Below, piece by piece: positions 22,807-35,287 of a stretch of 64,000 nucleotides of DNA (within the stretch, counting starts at the first letter, position 1; each line of letters opens with the position of its first letter). Origin of the DNA: Muscardinus avellanarius (lineage: Eukaryota; Chordata; Mammalia; Rodentia; Gliridae); NCBI GenBank assembly GCA_963383645.1, contig OY726557.1, positions 156,799,201 through 156,863,200 of the forward strand. The letters are read 5' to 3'. Position numbers and translations under genes: made by a program. A model generated the notes under the pieces. It was given only the letters and a program-made list of their open reading frames with translations. It did no database searches and had not been told where the DNA came from.

Positions 22807-22918
22807 GAGAAAATTGCTCCACAAGACCAGATAAACCGACATTTGACAAGGCCGCCCCCAGATTACAAAGACCAAAGAAGAACTGTAGGGAATCTTCAAC
22901 CAACTGCTCAGTATTCTG
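22807..22918 (+). CDS. MAML2: MAML2 coding exon 4
   Basis: A 112-nt exon (37 codons plus one base) reading E-K-I-A-P-Q-D-Q-I-N-R-H-L-T-R-P-P-P-D-Y and on to Q-Y-S, with the first base of a Gly codon at the end. The acceptor AG at 22805-22806 follows a T-rich tract, and the donor GTAAGT at 22919 is close to consensus. Entry phase is 0 and exit phase is 1, which matches the neighbouring exons exactly. The R-P-P-P-D-Y-K-D-Q-R-R segment is a highly conserved piece of MAML2. The exon is too short to stand out as an open reading frame. It was found by homology, phase and splice sites, and nothing in it looks disrupted. Confidence 0.92.
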
Positions 22919-23324
22919 GTAAGTGTTCCTAAAAGTTAGTAAAAATCCTCACTCTGAAAAGAAGAAATCTATTCTATTTCTACTAGTTCCTCCTTCCCCT
23001 GACTCATACTTGATTGTAACACCTTCCTCAGAATCTTTGACTAACTCCCACTTAGCTTTCAGATCAAGACCACACTTAGTCCTTCCATCGGTTATTTATT
23101 CTTGCCCTGTGTTCTCATATTCACCACTCTCTTACTTCTAAGGATTCTACAAAGTTATCACATAAAACATAGTCTTTTTGTCTCCACCTTTGAGCCCATC
23201 TTCCCAAGGCTTCCCCTTTAAAGACAAAGTCTTGCCACCAAGGAATAATTGAAAAGCAAATTACGTCTTTTTTGTGGAAAGGACTGTGAGTTGAACACAG
23301 AGACATTATACTTTCAAGTCCCAA

Positions 23325-24105
23325 TCCTTTGTATTTTTCATTTTGAAACAGGTCTCCCTAAGTTGCCTAGGCCTGCCTCAAACCTGCAGTCATCCAGTAT
23401 CAGCCTTCCAAGTACTGGGGTTACAGGCATGCACCACTGTACTCAGCTACAAATTATATCTCTATAAAGTTTCCCCAAACACCAAAGATTGATTTAATTT
23501 AAATCACAAATCGAACTTTGTGTGTGGAGGGGTACTGGAAATTGAACTCAAGGGCATTCTATCCCTGAGCTATACCTCCAGCATATTATTATTATTGTTA
23601 TTATAATTATTGATTTTTTAAGGTATTGGGGATAGAACCCAGAGGCATTCTACCTCCAAGCTACACCCCCAGCCCTATTTTTTATTCTTTATTTTTGAAA
23701 CAGTGTCTCACTATGTTGCAGAATGCTGGGATTACAAGTGTGCACCACCACACCCAGAAATTAATTTTTTTTTAAACAGGGTCTTGCTAGGTTACTGATA
23801 ATCTTGCTCAGTTGCTGATACTGGTCTCAAACGTGCAATCCTCCTGTCTCAGCCTCCCAAGTACTGAGATTACAGGCATGTACCACCACACCCAGCAAAA
23901 CAAAACTTTTTTTTTTGGTGGTACTGAGGGTGGAACCCAGGGGCTTTCTACCTCCGGGCTATACTCCCAGACATTTTATATTTTATTTGGAAACAGGGTC
24001 TCACTAAGTTGCTGCGAGCCTCACTAAGTCGCTGAGGCTGGCTTTGAACCATTGCTGTCCTCCTGTCTCAGCCTCCCAAGCACTGGAATTATACCACACC
24101 CGGCT
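23325..24105 (-). mobile_element. Nested minus-strand SINE cluster
   Basis: Order: partial left arm 23325-23449; right arm 23524-23583; a full inserted SINE 23620-23758 (with a deleted left arm); the interrupted left arm 23765-23897; and a separate full SINE 23909-24105. The parts at 23524-23583 and 23765-23897 join into one element split by the later insertion. Confidence 0.75.
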
Positions 24106-25456
24106 GCAAAACTTTTAAATAACTTTCTCAATAGCTTTCTCCATCCAAAATCTCTTTCTTGACACTGTGAACTCCAAAAGAATATACCGTAAACCAGCCT
24201 GTACTGCTTCTGCCTTTTCCTTTCAACCATATATTCAAGTCTCTTCTGCTTAAAGCTCTGTAAACTTTTTCATGAAGTTAAGCTCTCCTATAGGATTTCC
24301 CAACTTCTCTCTGCTTTGCCTCTTCCCCCATTTGTCCAAGAACTCATAAATGAGAGGCTATAAACACTCCTAATTATTAATTTTTTCTGGTCCTATAAAG
24401 TATAGTTTAAATATGTAGCCCTAATTTATTTAAACTTCTTCAAATATGCCAAATTGTCTTTCTCCACTAAAATCTGGAATGATATATTTCACTTGCTAAT
24501 ATTATTTTGCCTCAGAACAAAACAGAATTTTTTATTTGTCCTTAAAGAGATTGAAAGACAAGATATGGTTTATTTGGAACATAGCTTCTCATATCATAAC
24601 CTATGAGTGAGCTTTGGAGAAGCTAGGAGCCCTTTTAAAATTCAGGATGAATATTTAGGATTTCTCTCATTCTTATAAAAGAATCCCAGGGATAGTAGTC
24701 TAGCGCTGACTTGGGGGCTTCACAGTGTTACCAGGAATCCAGGATTCTTTTGTGTTTCTGTTGTATCTTCTTTAACACGTGGCTTCCATCTCAAGGACTT
24801 CCTTGTACCTGTTACACTACCAGCTTTTATATCTACATTTAAGATAGGAAGAGGAAAGAAAGGTAAAGACATAATTGCTTCCCAAATGAGTCACATTCCC
24901 TTTTCAAATCAGTCTTCTTTGACGCCTACAAACTAATAACTTTAGCCAGAATATATTCATCTAGGACCCCCTCACCCACCCCCACACCCTGCATCAACAT
25001 AAAATCTAGGGAAATGTGGTTTGTCAGTTGATTACATTGCTACAAAATCAAGACTGTTTCCAAGAACAGGGAGGATGGGTGGTGAGGAGGCATCTGACAT
25101 TTCCCAGTGTCTCGCATGGTACACATGGGCATTCTTCCAAAGAAGGGGGCCTCTGCATTAGACTGTGGATCCATAAATGGCTAGAATTGCTGCTCTACAA
25201 AATTTTACTTCCCATGTTTTCTGAGAGTAAAATAAGCAACAAAAATGCAAAATAAACCTTTCGGTCATTTTAATCTTGGTACAATAATAATCACCCTTTT
25301 CAGGTGTTAATATTAGAAGGGAAGTACAAAAAGAACCTGAAACAGTTTTTATCACATTAATTTCCACAACTAAAAAAAATACTACTCTCCTCATGAACAT
25401 TCTCAGAACATATTGTTAAATAAATAAGGCACCTACCACAGGGATAATTTTTTTCC

Positions 25457-25658
25457 CTTGCGAACCTGGGGAACCCAGGGGCATTCTACCTCCAAGCTAC
25501 ACCCCCAGTCCTATTTTTTATTCTTTTTATTTTGAAACGGGGTCTCACTGAGTTGCTAAGGGCCTCACTAGGTAGTATCTGAGGCTGGCTTCAAGCCACA
25601 ATCTTCCTGTCTCAGCCTCCCAAATGCAGGGATTATAAGCGTGCACCACCACGCCCGA
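25457..25658 (-). mobile_element. B1-dID SINE
   Basis: GGAACCCAGGGGCATTCTAC to GCACCACCACGCCCGAC, with a short TATC insertion in the left arm. Confidence 0.87.
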
Positions 25659-26215
25659 CTACAAGGGATACTTTTTGAACTCTCTGGTTCTTTACACAGC
25701 ATTTGCATAGTATGAATTCCCTTGCTACAAAAACTTCAGATATAAAGATGATGTTGCTTCAACTCATGAGCATCTGTTCACTCTTGGTTATTGTTCAAGT
25801 GTCTCCTGCCTCATTCTGGTCCCTCTTCATCAAACACTTCCTGACCACAACACGGTGCAGGGCCATGTCAAGACCAGAGACACAAGCAGACGCAAGTGGC
25901 TGCTCATGCCTCGTAGGAGCATGTGATCTATTTAAGGACATATATTGAAATAGACTCCAATTTCTGTATGTTCATTTGGCCTGAGATCTTTCGGGTTGTG
26001 TACCAGGCCAGAGGCCCTCTCGCAGCAGGGGATATCCTATGGTTACAATTGCAGGCATGCATTTCTATGACTGACATTTTGCTGTTCATACATGTGTGTA
26101 GCTCTCATTTTCTCAGTGTTTCTGATTCTTTTGGGCCTTCCTGCTTTTATATACGGGAAAAGCACTTCATAAGAATGTCTTTATTCCAGTTTTGTCTTTG
26201 CTTAAATTTCTCATT

Positions 26216-26340
26216 AATTTATTCATTCAAAACATATTAATCCAATACCAATGGTATGTCCTCCACTAGACTCAGAAAATATGACAGTGAACAAAACAGA
26301 TATAGATGCCTTCCCTTGTGGACCTTATCATATAACAGAT
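26216..26340 (+). mobile_element. L2 fragment
   Basis: ATTCATTCAAAACATATTAA and ACAGTGAACAAAACAGATAT with a following CCTTCCCTTGTGGACCTTAT match the common L2 3' region. Confidence 0.65.
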
Positions 26341-26868
26341 GCTTTTTTTTTTTTTTTGCCTCTTTCTGGCACTTTATTTTTGCGTCTCAGGATGTTTTCC
26401 CACGATGACTTTAACCTCCCCAAGTCAGAAATATTTCAATGTGTTGATTAGTTACTCTCTGCTGTGTGGTGACTTCCAATGCAGCAGCCTGTGATTTAGA
26501 CACTATTCCATATCTGATCAGTTATTGTCAGGCAACTTTGTAACTGGCTAGCACTTTAAGGCTCTGTGGATTGCCTAAGTGCTAAATGAAATATTCAAGA
26601 AGAGAATTGCTGCTGGAGAGATGAGGCTGGAATATCAGGGGAACCTTACCAGAGGAGCTTGAGTTCTGACTTGCAGCTAGCAGGCCAAAGGTAGAAAGAA
26701 AAAAGCTAAAGGTCAGAGGGGCATCACATGAGAGGGAAAAGGTGGCTTGTGGTATACTCAATAAAAATTCAATAGTATTCACATGTTCCGAAAAAGAAGG
26801 TTTACATGTAAAAATAGTCACCAGATCATGGATTACATCAAATTCCAGATGCTTAAAGATTTAAGATT

Positions 26869-27090
26869 TAGCCAGGCATGATGGTGCATGCTTGTAATCC
26901 CAGTACTTGGGAGACTGAGATAGGAGCATCACAGATCTGTGATCAAGATCTGTGATCAAGATCTTCCCAGCTTCAGCAAATTTATGAGGCCCTCCACAGT
27001 TTAGTGAGACCCTGCTTCAAAATTAAAAATAAATAAATAAATAAAATAGCACTGAGATGTAGCTCAGAGGTAGAATGCCCCTGGGTTCAA

Positions 27091-27132
<42 letters not shown>
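26869..27132 (+). mobile_element. B1-dID SINE with internal 18-bp duplication and (CA)n tail
   Basis: The left arm has AGATCTGTGATCA twice in tandem (near 26934-26962). The tail is about 16 CA units at 27101-27132. Confidence 0.85.
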
Positions 27133-27133
<1 letters not shown>

Positions 27134-27138
27134 GACTT

Positions 27139-27312
27139 TGGCTGGGCCAAGTGGTGCATGCCTGTAATCACAGTATTTGAAAGGTTGAGATAGGAGGATT
27201 GTAGGTTCAAGGCCAGCATGCAGTAAGTTAGCAAGATTCTGTTTCAAAATAAAAAATAAAATAGGGCTGGGGATGTAGCTCAGATGTAAAATGCCCCCCT
27301 ACACACACACAA
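27139..27312 (+). mobile_element. B1-dID SINE
   Basis: GGCTGGGCCAAGTGGTGCAT to GGGGATGTAGCTCAGATGTA, with the right arm truncated and a short CA tail. Confidence 0.82.
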
Positions 27313-27842
27313 AGGGGATAGATGACACTTCACCTGTTGGATCCTGGGTAGGGAGCCATTCAGGGAAGCTTCTTGAATTAAGAACAATAGAACATGGTTT
27401 TCGAAGCCATAGGTCAGAAATAGTAAGTTAGTAGCTTCATATATGATTTTTTCTACATTTTCTTATTTGGATCCTCGGCTAAACAGTAGCATAGATTTTA
27501 TGGCAGCTTGGGTAATAAAAGTTGTAGTCTTTGGATCTGGAACACACTAAAACTACATCAAAATTAAATTATCTTCTCCCCTAAATGCCTCCAGAAGTGG
27601 ATCCATTCTATTTTAGACTTCTTTCTGTAGTTTGTAAACTCTTAAGCAAGGAGTGAGACAAAGGATGATACTTCTTCCCCAAAGCTGTCTTAATCCTTTT
27701 ACATAAAATGTTTGATGATTATTTCTCTTAAATTGTCCTTGTACCTGAAAGCAGTTTCAAAGGCAATCATTTTTTTTAATTGCTATTAACAGAGGAGATA
27801 ATCTACTGTTGTGAATGAATCTAATTCTCTTCTCTTTCTTAG

Positions 27843-28855
27843 GTGGTTCGTCTTCAGTGAGTTTAAACTCCAACCAGGCATTGACAAGCCCAGTTTCAAC
27901 ACACACCATTTTAACTCCAAATTCCAGCCTCATGTCTACTTCTCATGGGACAAGAATGCCTTCATTGTCCACAGCAGTTCAGAATATAGGGATGTATGGA
28001 AATCTGCCTTGTAACCAGCCTGGCACATATAGTGTCACTTCAGGGATGAATCTGACCCAGCAGAGAAATCCAAATCAACTGATAACAAATCAAAACAACC
28101 CTCTAATGCCACGATCATCTACCTTAGGGCCAAATAACAGTAACAATGTGGCCACTTTTGGAGCTGGATCTGTTGGCAATGGACAACAATTGAGACCAAA
28201 TTTAACCCACAGTATGGCAAGCATGCCAACCCAGAGAACACCGAATGTAATGATCACATCCAACACAACAACACCCAACTGGGCATCTCAAGAAGCAACA
28301 ACCAAACAGCAGGAAGCCCTGAAGTCCACAGGAATTCGATTCCCTACAGGTACACCTGCAGCCTACACCCCAAACCAGTCGTTGCAACAAGCAGTGGGCA
28401 GTCAGCAATATTCCCAGAGGGCAGTGGCTCCTCCTAACCAGTTAACTTCAGCAGTGCAGATGCGACCCATGAACCAAATGAATCAAACATTGAATGGACA
28501 AGCCATGGGTCCACTTAGGGGTCTGAATCTCAGACCCAGTCAGCTAAGCACACAGATTTTGTCTAATTTGAACCAGTCAGGAACAGCATTAAATCAGTCG
28601 AGGACAGGTATGAACCAGCCACCATCCCTGACACCCAACAACTTTCCTTCGTCCAACCAAAGTTCCAGGGCTTTTCAAGGAACTGACCATGGCAGTGACT
28701 TAGCTTTTGACTTCCTCAGCCAACAGACTGATAACATGGGCCCTGCCCTAAACAGTGATGCTGATTTCATTGATTCTTTACTGAAGACAGAGCCTGGCAA
28801 TGATGACTGGATGAAAGACATCAATCTTGATGAAATCTTGGGGAACAACTCCTGA
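27843..28855 (+). CDS. MAML2: MAML2 terminal coding exon 5, C-terminal transactivation region
   Basis: Completes the split Gly codon and encodes the last 336 residues of Mastermind-like 2, stopping with TGA at 28853-28855 after L-G-N-N-S. The protein is rich in Asn, Gln, Ser, Thr and Pro, with repeated N-Q-S/N-Q-P motifs, and is probably disordered. It ends in an acidic-hydrophobic tail with F-D-F-L, D-F-I-D-S-L-L and D-D-W-M-K-D-I-N-L-D-E-I-L, the type of sequence that contacts co-activators. In human tumours with CRTC1-MAML2 fusions this C-terminal region is the part retained. The true exon starts at 27843; the open frame runs upstream to an ATG at 27815, but those codons lie in the intron before the acceptor AG. 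No frameshift or in-frame stop is seen. Together with the two upstream exons the window encodes 442 residues, about the last third of the roughly 1,150-residue human protein. Confidence 0.96.
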
Positions 28856-30311
28856 AGGAGAAAGGACAGAGAGATGATTCACAAACTCCAAGCACTAAGA
28901 GGCAGTATTTTACAAGAACACTGTAAAGGCCAAACTATTGACTTCCAAGTGGAGTACATGATGAAGATACTGTGGCTTAAAAATTGAAAGCAGAAACTGT
29001 AGTTGTAAACATTTTGGTCCCAATTCCTGTTTAAAATTTCAAACCTGAAAGTAAAATATTGGGATCCCTCATCTCAACACCAGGACATGCTTTCCCATTT
29101 ATCCACATTGAAGTGTAATGTTAATGTGTAATTAATTGTGTAAAATAGGCTTCCCAAACTCCTTTTTCCCTTACAAGAAAAGTAATAGAATATGTAGCTT
29201 GTTTAAACCCATGTCATGAGGAGGCAATAGTTCCAAGAAATGAGCCACAAACTCCTTAATTTTCTCTAATAGATATATGTGATTTAATTTTTTCATTGTA
29301 TTGTCACTTAATTTTCCTAAAGCTTGCAGGATAGATTGAAATTTTGTAGGTTTGTTTGAAGTAATTGAACAATGCCCCAAGTAAGGGAAAGTTGATGAAC
29401 CTGGAGAACATTCAGTGGGTTATAGAATTTCTTCCTTAGATTCACCTTTCACTTTTACAGATTCCCCACATATCCTATACTTGAGTGGAATGCCGTGTCT
29501 AGTAACAAAACAAGAATGTAGAACTGCGCAACTTGATTTTGCCTTCTACAGACAATTTCTAGGTCCATTCCCTACCAAGTTATAACCAAGATCTACTCTA
29601 ACCATACTAAAATATTGATGAACACCTGTCTGAATCATATTTTCCTTTAAAAAATAAGACATTTCTATAAAGGAGATTTATTTGGCCATAAATAACCTAG
29701 AGTATTATTACTTATTGTGATTGATGCCCACTGGTTTGTTTCCAAGTTGAGTCAGATTGAGCCCTGTCCTCCCTACTTATTTTGATGGACAGAGACTTGT
29801 AAGAAAAGGAAGTTGGAGGACAAACCTGATACTAAAAAGTATCATGTTTTGATTGGAGACAAAATAAGCAGGAGTGGCAGGTATGAAAGGAACAAACCTA
29901 CTTTAGAGCATAACTGAGAGGGAACACAGACGATCCTTTTTTACCTGGGGTGAAGAGCTAAGTAAGCTGTGTTCCATTAGTAGTGGTCCGTTCAGTCTTC
30001 TGTCCCTGATGTGATGAATTCCTGCCACATGCTCCATGGACCCTTAATATTCCAGGTTTTCTCCCTCAGGGCTGAGCACTGTATCAAAGAAAGCGTGTTT
30101 GTTGAATCCCCACATAAAGATGAGCTATAAAATGGGGAAGACGTGCAGGTTTGGGATGGACATAAAATATCACTATCATTTTCCCAATTGCAGAGGAACA
30201 AAAGGTATTAGTATCAGAGTTCTAGGTATGCACTCACATATTCAAATATCAAACATAATTTAACTGAAGTTATTTAAAAACCAAGTCTTTACATATTTGT
30301 TCAAAGGGAAC

Positions 30312-30410
30312 ACTTTTTTTTTTTTCTTTTTGAGATGGGGCCTCATCGTGTTGCCTGGGATGGCCTTGAACTCACTATCCTCCTGCCTCAGCCTCCCAAG
30401 TGTCTGGGAA
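30312..30410 (-). mobile_element. B1 monomer in the MAML2 3' UTR
   Basis: T-run, then TTGAGATGGGGCCTCATCGT, TGAACTCACTATCCTCCTGC and CTCAGCCTCCCAAGTG. Left arm only; no ID arm. Confidence 0.8.
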
Positions 30411-30643
30411 AACAGAGCCTGATATTGAAAGAACACATTTTGAGAGCTTTGCAAATTTCTCTCCCAGTCTTCAAAATTTCTAGAGGCACTCTCCTTCCTT
30501 TACACATTATCAACATCACTGGCACTGAATCTTTTCTGTGCTAACTTGTAAATATAAATAACTTGTTTTGTAAACTTTTGTAAAGAATATTTTGGTAGAA
30601 ATACTTAAAACATATTCTTTGGGTTATATTTATACATATGTGA

Positions 30644-30649
30644 AATAAA
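30644..30649 (+). terminator. MAML2: Possible proximal poly(A) signal of MAML2
   Basis: A canonical AATAAA about 1.79 kb downstream of the MAML2 stop codon, in an AT-rich context with T-rich sequence within the next 60 bases. Whether it is used cannot be told from sequence. Confidence 0.35.
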
Positions 30650-31837
30650 TATACTATCAAAAGGTTATATTTTATACAAAAAGTAAATTGTTACCTTTTG
30701 TATGCTAATATACAAAGTTTTGTACAATATGATGGTTTATTTTTAGCTCTACACTTAAACCATAACGTGGTCAAGTGGGAACTTTTGAAAATATCAAGAG
30801 GCTTGTTAGACAAATTTATATTCTGAAACCTTAATAAGAAGGCATTCCAGGTTTCGATCCTTTCCCTTTTTCCCCTTGCTCCCAAATTCATTATTAAATC
30901 CATAGTTCTTGTGTCTTATTTGATTATTCTGCTGTGCACATTGTACTAGCCCTTGTTGCATGTGGTCTACTGTGTGTTTTTCCATTTTATAAAGCAGTGT
31001 TTCTCCATGCAAATAGAGGAAAATAATGTATATATAAACATTTTTTATTTTATGGCTCCTCCATGTTATTGTATATATCTGCCAGCACTTCCCATTACAG
31101 CCCTGCAATTCAGCTTATTTTACCCTAACATAAATAGTATGTTTTTGTAGTAGCTATCACATTTAAGAGAAAGCAATCAGAATGTTTTGGATTTTCTTTT
31201 ATCTTAATGTGAATTTCATAATTAATGTCTATTTATTCAGCTATTCATTAAAATACCGAATTCTTTGGAAAAAATGGTGTAATCTATAGTTTCTCTTTGT
31301 TGGCAGCCTATTACCAAAGATGACGTAATTTTCCTGAAAGCTGAGATAATGACAATTTGATAGACATCCTTAGCCAGAAGGTTAAGATTTACAACTTAAG
31401 AGCTATTGGAATACAATCTTCCATTTATAGAGATACCAGACTACTTAATTGTTGACATTGTTTATCATCTTGACATATTATACAGGAGGTAGAAGTAATT
31501 TTTCTTCTTTTTTTTAGTTCAAAGACTAGAAAGCAATTTAAGCAAATAATTCATTCCTGACTTTGTGTTAAGCCCAATGAAGATAAATAACTCTGCTCTA
31601 AGTGATTCACTAATATTACCTGCATTACTGTAACTGTACCCATAACTGTAAAGATTTCAACTTGTAAAACCATTATTTTGTATTGTATGTAATACCATGT
31701 GTAAAAAATAGTTTTAAAAAAGTTTAGAAGTGATTTTTTTTGTACGAAGTCATACTTTCAGTCACCACCAATATTGTTACATCACAGAAAGTTCTGAGAA
31801 CCATTAATAGTTCTTAAAGGCAAATTTATTCCATAGA

Positions 31838-31843
31838 AATAAA
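31838..31843 (+). terminator. MAML2: Probable distal poly(A) signal of MAML2
   Basis: A canonical AATAAA just under 3 kb downstream of the stop. It is the last such signal before repeat-dense intergenic DNA, and the resulting UTR length is about that of the human gene as I remember it. Confidence 0.45.
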
Positions 31844-31954
31844 GGCAAATAGGTACTTAAAGGTAAATTTATTCTGTAGAAAACTTATAATACTAGCCAA
31901 ATGTTGATTTTTCTCATTTGTATGTTCTTAAACTCACTTAAAAGTTTGTATTAA

Positions 31955-32145
31955 GCCAGGCATGGTGGTACATGCCTGTAATTCCAGTACTCGGGAGGCT
32001 GAGACAGGAGGATCGTAGGTTTGAGGATATCCTCGGAACACAGCAAACTCATAGCAACCTAGTGAGACCTTGTTTTAAAACAAAAATCTTTAAATGGGTT
32101 GGGGGTACAGCTCAGAGGTAGAATGTCCTTGGATTTGATCTCCAG

Positions 32146-32194
<49 letters not shown>

Positions 32195-32221
32195 CATGCA
32201 CACACACACACACACACACAC
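31955..32221 (+). mobile_element. B1-dID SINE with long (CA)n tail
   Basis: GCCAGGCATGGTGGTACATG to GATCTCCAGTCACACACACA; CA run to 32221. GTTTGTATTAA is duplicated at 31944-31954 and 32223-32233. Confidence 0.9.
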
Positions 32222-35067
32222 AGTTTGTATTAAAACAGTAGATGCACTGCACCTACTACATACCTGCCTAATTCTCAGGTCCTATGGGCATTTGCCTGAC
32301 AAGTGATATGGTATTTAGTCAGACCAGGCTCAGTCACCATAGCCTGACTCAGCATATTTGCACAGTCCTTCTTGAGAATAAAGGAGACTTTAAGAACAAT
32401 GGTCTGCTGTCAAAAGCAAGATAAACCCGTCCAAATTCTGCTCCTGCTATTTAGCTATATTTCTAAAGTTCCATTATCCCTTATATCGAGGTAAAAAAAA
32501 TGTATGTCATTATCTTCTTATTAGAATTATTAAGGGAATTATAGTAATATTGATATTTTATACTTTGTCAAAAATTTGAAAATCTAAATAGTAAACAAAA
32601 TCAATATCAATAAAAATAATATATATACAAAGATAAAGAAATACATAATTCCAAAATCATCTATGAACTCCAGTAGAAACAGATTTGAGAGAAGAAATGG
32701 GAAAACAAAAGTAAGTGCAAAAAAGAATCACTCAGACTCTTCCCACAATGTGGTTGCCCAAGTCATTTCTGTTGTTAAATTATTTTATCCACAATTTTTA
32801 TGATTCTTCACCCAAAAAAGGAGGTTTGATGCTAAAATATATCTACATTCTTTTCCAGTTCAATAATTCTGTGATTTATTTATTTTTGTCTCAAAACTAA
32901 CTAGACATTAAATGAAAAGACTCAATAAACTCTTTTTTGAAAAAATAATCTAATAGTTACTTCACACTTATAAATTTTTCAGATTGTCAATCAACTCTAA
33001 CAAAGCAGCCACCTCCCTTAAAATTAAACCATAAGCAAGATTTATAAGTAGGCCAGAAGGAGACTGTAAACAAATAGAAAGACAGTGTACATCTAAATGC
33101 CTGCTGCCTAGAAATCAAGCCCTGAAGATCAATAAATGGAAAATAATATTAAATGCTCATTTTCCTGTGAAATCATAGAATCTCATAAAGAAAATATTGG
33201 CCCACTAGGGAGCAGAAAACCATTAGTTTAAGGAGTAGAAGCAATTGGATATGTATTAATAAACTTTTGTGAGTTGTAAACAGCCATGTAACATTTTTTA
33301 AATATCCTTCTCAAGTTCCTGTAATAGACAAAGTAAAGATGGTGATCTGGGATCAATTTCATTGGCAATGATAACATAACTAAAACCCTGTGCCAAGAAA
33401 ATTAAGAAAACATATTGGCCTTCAATTTTTGAAACCAACTGCTATTGTTTCTTCCTTTTTTCTCCATTTTGCTGGGAAGAAGGGAGAAAGAGGGAAGGAA
33501 AATTTTTTTTAAATCTTAGAGAGGCTTAATTTATTGTGTAACACAACTACAGCTCCTAGAAGATGGCTCTGAGTTTAGGGTAGCTGGATCCATCCACTCA
33601 CCAATGTCATCAAGCCTCAGTCCTTGTATGTCCCTCACTTATGCTTCCCTACATAGACTCTATCCTCAAGAATGTATGTCCTCTCCTGATGGCAAATCAG
33701 TCACTAGAAGCTCCATATTGATGTCCTTATAACTCCAAGTTTGACATAAAGCAACCATTAATGTTTACATTTTAAAAGATCTAACTTGCCTCTCACTGGC
33801 TTGGACTAGTACATGTACCCTTCTGTGAACAATCATTTTGGTCAGACCTGAGTCAATACCTATCCCTGTAGGCAGAGGTAGTATTAATACCAACAAACCA
33901 TATAGACTGAGAGTGAGAAAGAAGTGATTTAACAAAGGAAAGTCAACCTGTTAGAAAAAATAAACACAAATAGATATAAAATTAAACCGCAAATGTCTGC
34001 TTTCCTTTATCTTCAATTTAGAATCTCACTAATAATCCAGACCCATCCACCTCCCTGTATGGAGGCACTCCAAATTTTACCTATGTATTTTATCTACAAT
34101 CTTAGTAAGATGGACCAGAAGCGTAAGTCCAAAATATGTTTAAGCACTGCCCATGAACATACAGCGGTGGAGAGAGAACAAGATAACAGTCATAAGGAGT
34201 TCTGCTTGGAAGAAAAACTAAAAGGTACAGATCACATTCTTCCAAACAAGAACAATAAAGAAAATTCCATTGCTGAGAATTCAAATCAATGGCTGAGAGA
34301 GAGGAGAGGCACTAGAAGTTTACCTCTTTCCTCAGGGTGCATGCTAGCTACATTTTCTAATGGGAATATGGAACCCTTCCTCAAGGAATGTGTTACATGT
34401 TTGGGAGTGGTCAGAGAATCAGATCTCTAAGGTCCCAGTATTATCTCCTGTTAGAATTCTCATATCTCTAACTTACTGTGCAAAAGCTTTAGCTGAAGGA
34501 TGAGAATCTAACTTTCTAAAAAATATCAATTGCTTTCTAATCAGAAAAAATAAAAATCTTTTCAAATATTCCAAGGGTTACAGATACTTTAATGAAAAGA
34601 ATTGTTTACATAAGTGATGGACAAGTTGAAAAGATAAAGAGGGGATGGTGAGGGCCATCCAGAGATGGCCAAAGCAAGAAGCCACTATGACTCCCAGGAT
34701 AAAAAGGTAAAAAATACAAGGAGCCAGCATTGCTAAGCAGATGCTGCCACACTGGCTCAACTGTCAGGTAGGAGCTGGGTGTAGTGAGAGGTTCCAGCTG
34801 CTAATGGAGATGCTATTAATGACAGAGGGAGGAGAAGGGACACTGTTTCCCTCCATCTATTCTGATTTGTCTCTCCAGGAAATGCATTTCATTTGCTGAA
34901 CTCAGCTGGAACATAGTCTGGAGAAGTTCACTGTAGATCACAGCAGAAAAAGTAAGAGATAACCTGCCAATAAACAGGCTCAGGTCTGGCATAATGTATG
35001 TGCCAATTACTGGACTCTAAGCCCTACTAGACTGCAGACTGAGAGCAAAAATAGGCCTGCTTACTGT

Positions 35068-35287
35068 TTTCTTCTTCTTCTTCTTCTTCTTCTTCTTCTT
35101 CTTCTTCTTCTTCTTCTTCTTCTTCTTCTTCTTCCTCCTCCTCCTCCTCCTCCTCCTCTTCCTCCTCCTCCTCCTCCTCCTCTTCCTCCTCCTCTTCCCC
35201 CTCCTCCTCCTCCTCCTCCTTCTTCTTCTTCTTCTTCTTCTTCTTCTTCTTCTTCTTCTTCTTCTTCAGAGAGAGAGAGAGAGAGTT
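35068..35287. repeat. (CTT)n/(CTC)n triplet tract with (GA)n end
   Basis: About 200 bp of TTC and TCC/CTC triplets, then (GA)9. A purine-only strand of this length is a triplex (H-DNA) candidate; on the minus strand it gives an artificial poly-Lys/poly-Glu frame. Confidence 0.97.

Larger units (their letters stand above)
22919..27842 (+). other. MAML2: MAML2 intron 4
   Basis: A 4.9-kb intron bounded by GTAAGT and a pyrimidine-rich acceptor (AG 27841-27842). It carries a nested group of minus-strand SINEs at 23.3-24.1 kb, one at 25.45 kb, an L2 fragment near 26.2 kb and two plus-strand SINEs at 26.87-27.31 kb. From 24.1 to 25.4 kb I see no gene. Confidence 0.85.
28856..31860 (+). other. MAML2: MAML2 3' UTR
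   Basis: Follows the stop codon directly. It is AT-rich, with many ATTTA/TTTTTAT-like elements and few repeats, as expected of a long conserved 3' UTR. The only clear mobile insertion is a minus-strand B1 monomer at about 30312-30410. The end is inferred from the last good AATAAA (31838-31843); repeat density rises sharply after it, starting with a SINE at 31955. An upstream AATAAA at 30644-30649 could give a form about 1.2 kb shorter. Confidence 0.65.

Noticed and set aside
28090..28408. Antisense frames over the last MAML2 exon
   Set aside because: Shadow frames of a strongly supported coding exon.
33993..34430. A 145-residue open frame in the intergenic region
   Set aside because: No recognisable domain, single exon, no promoter or poly(A) context, and AT-rich codon content equal to the surroundings. 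Chance is more likely.
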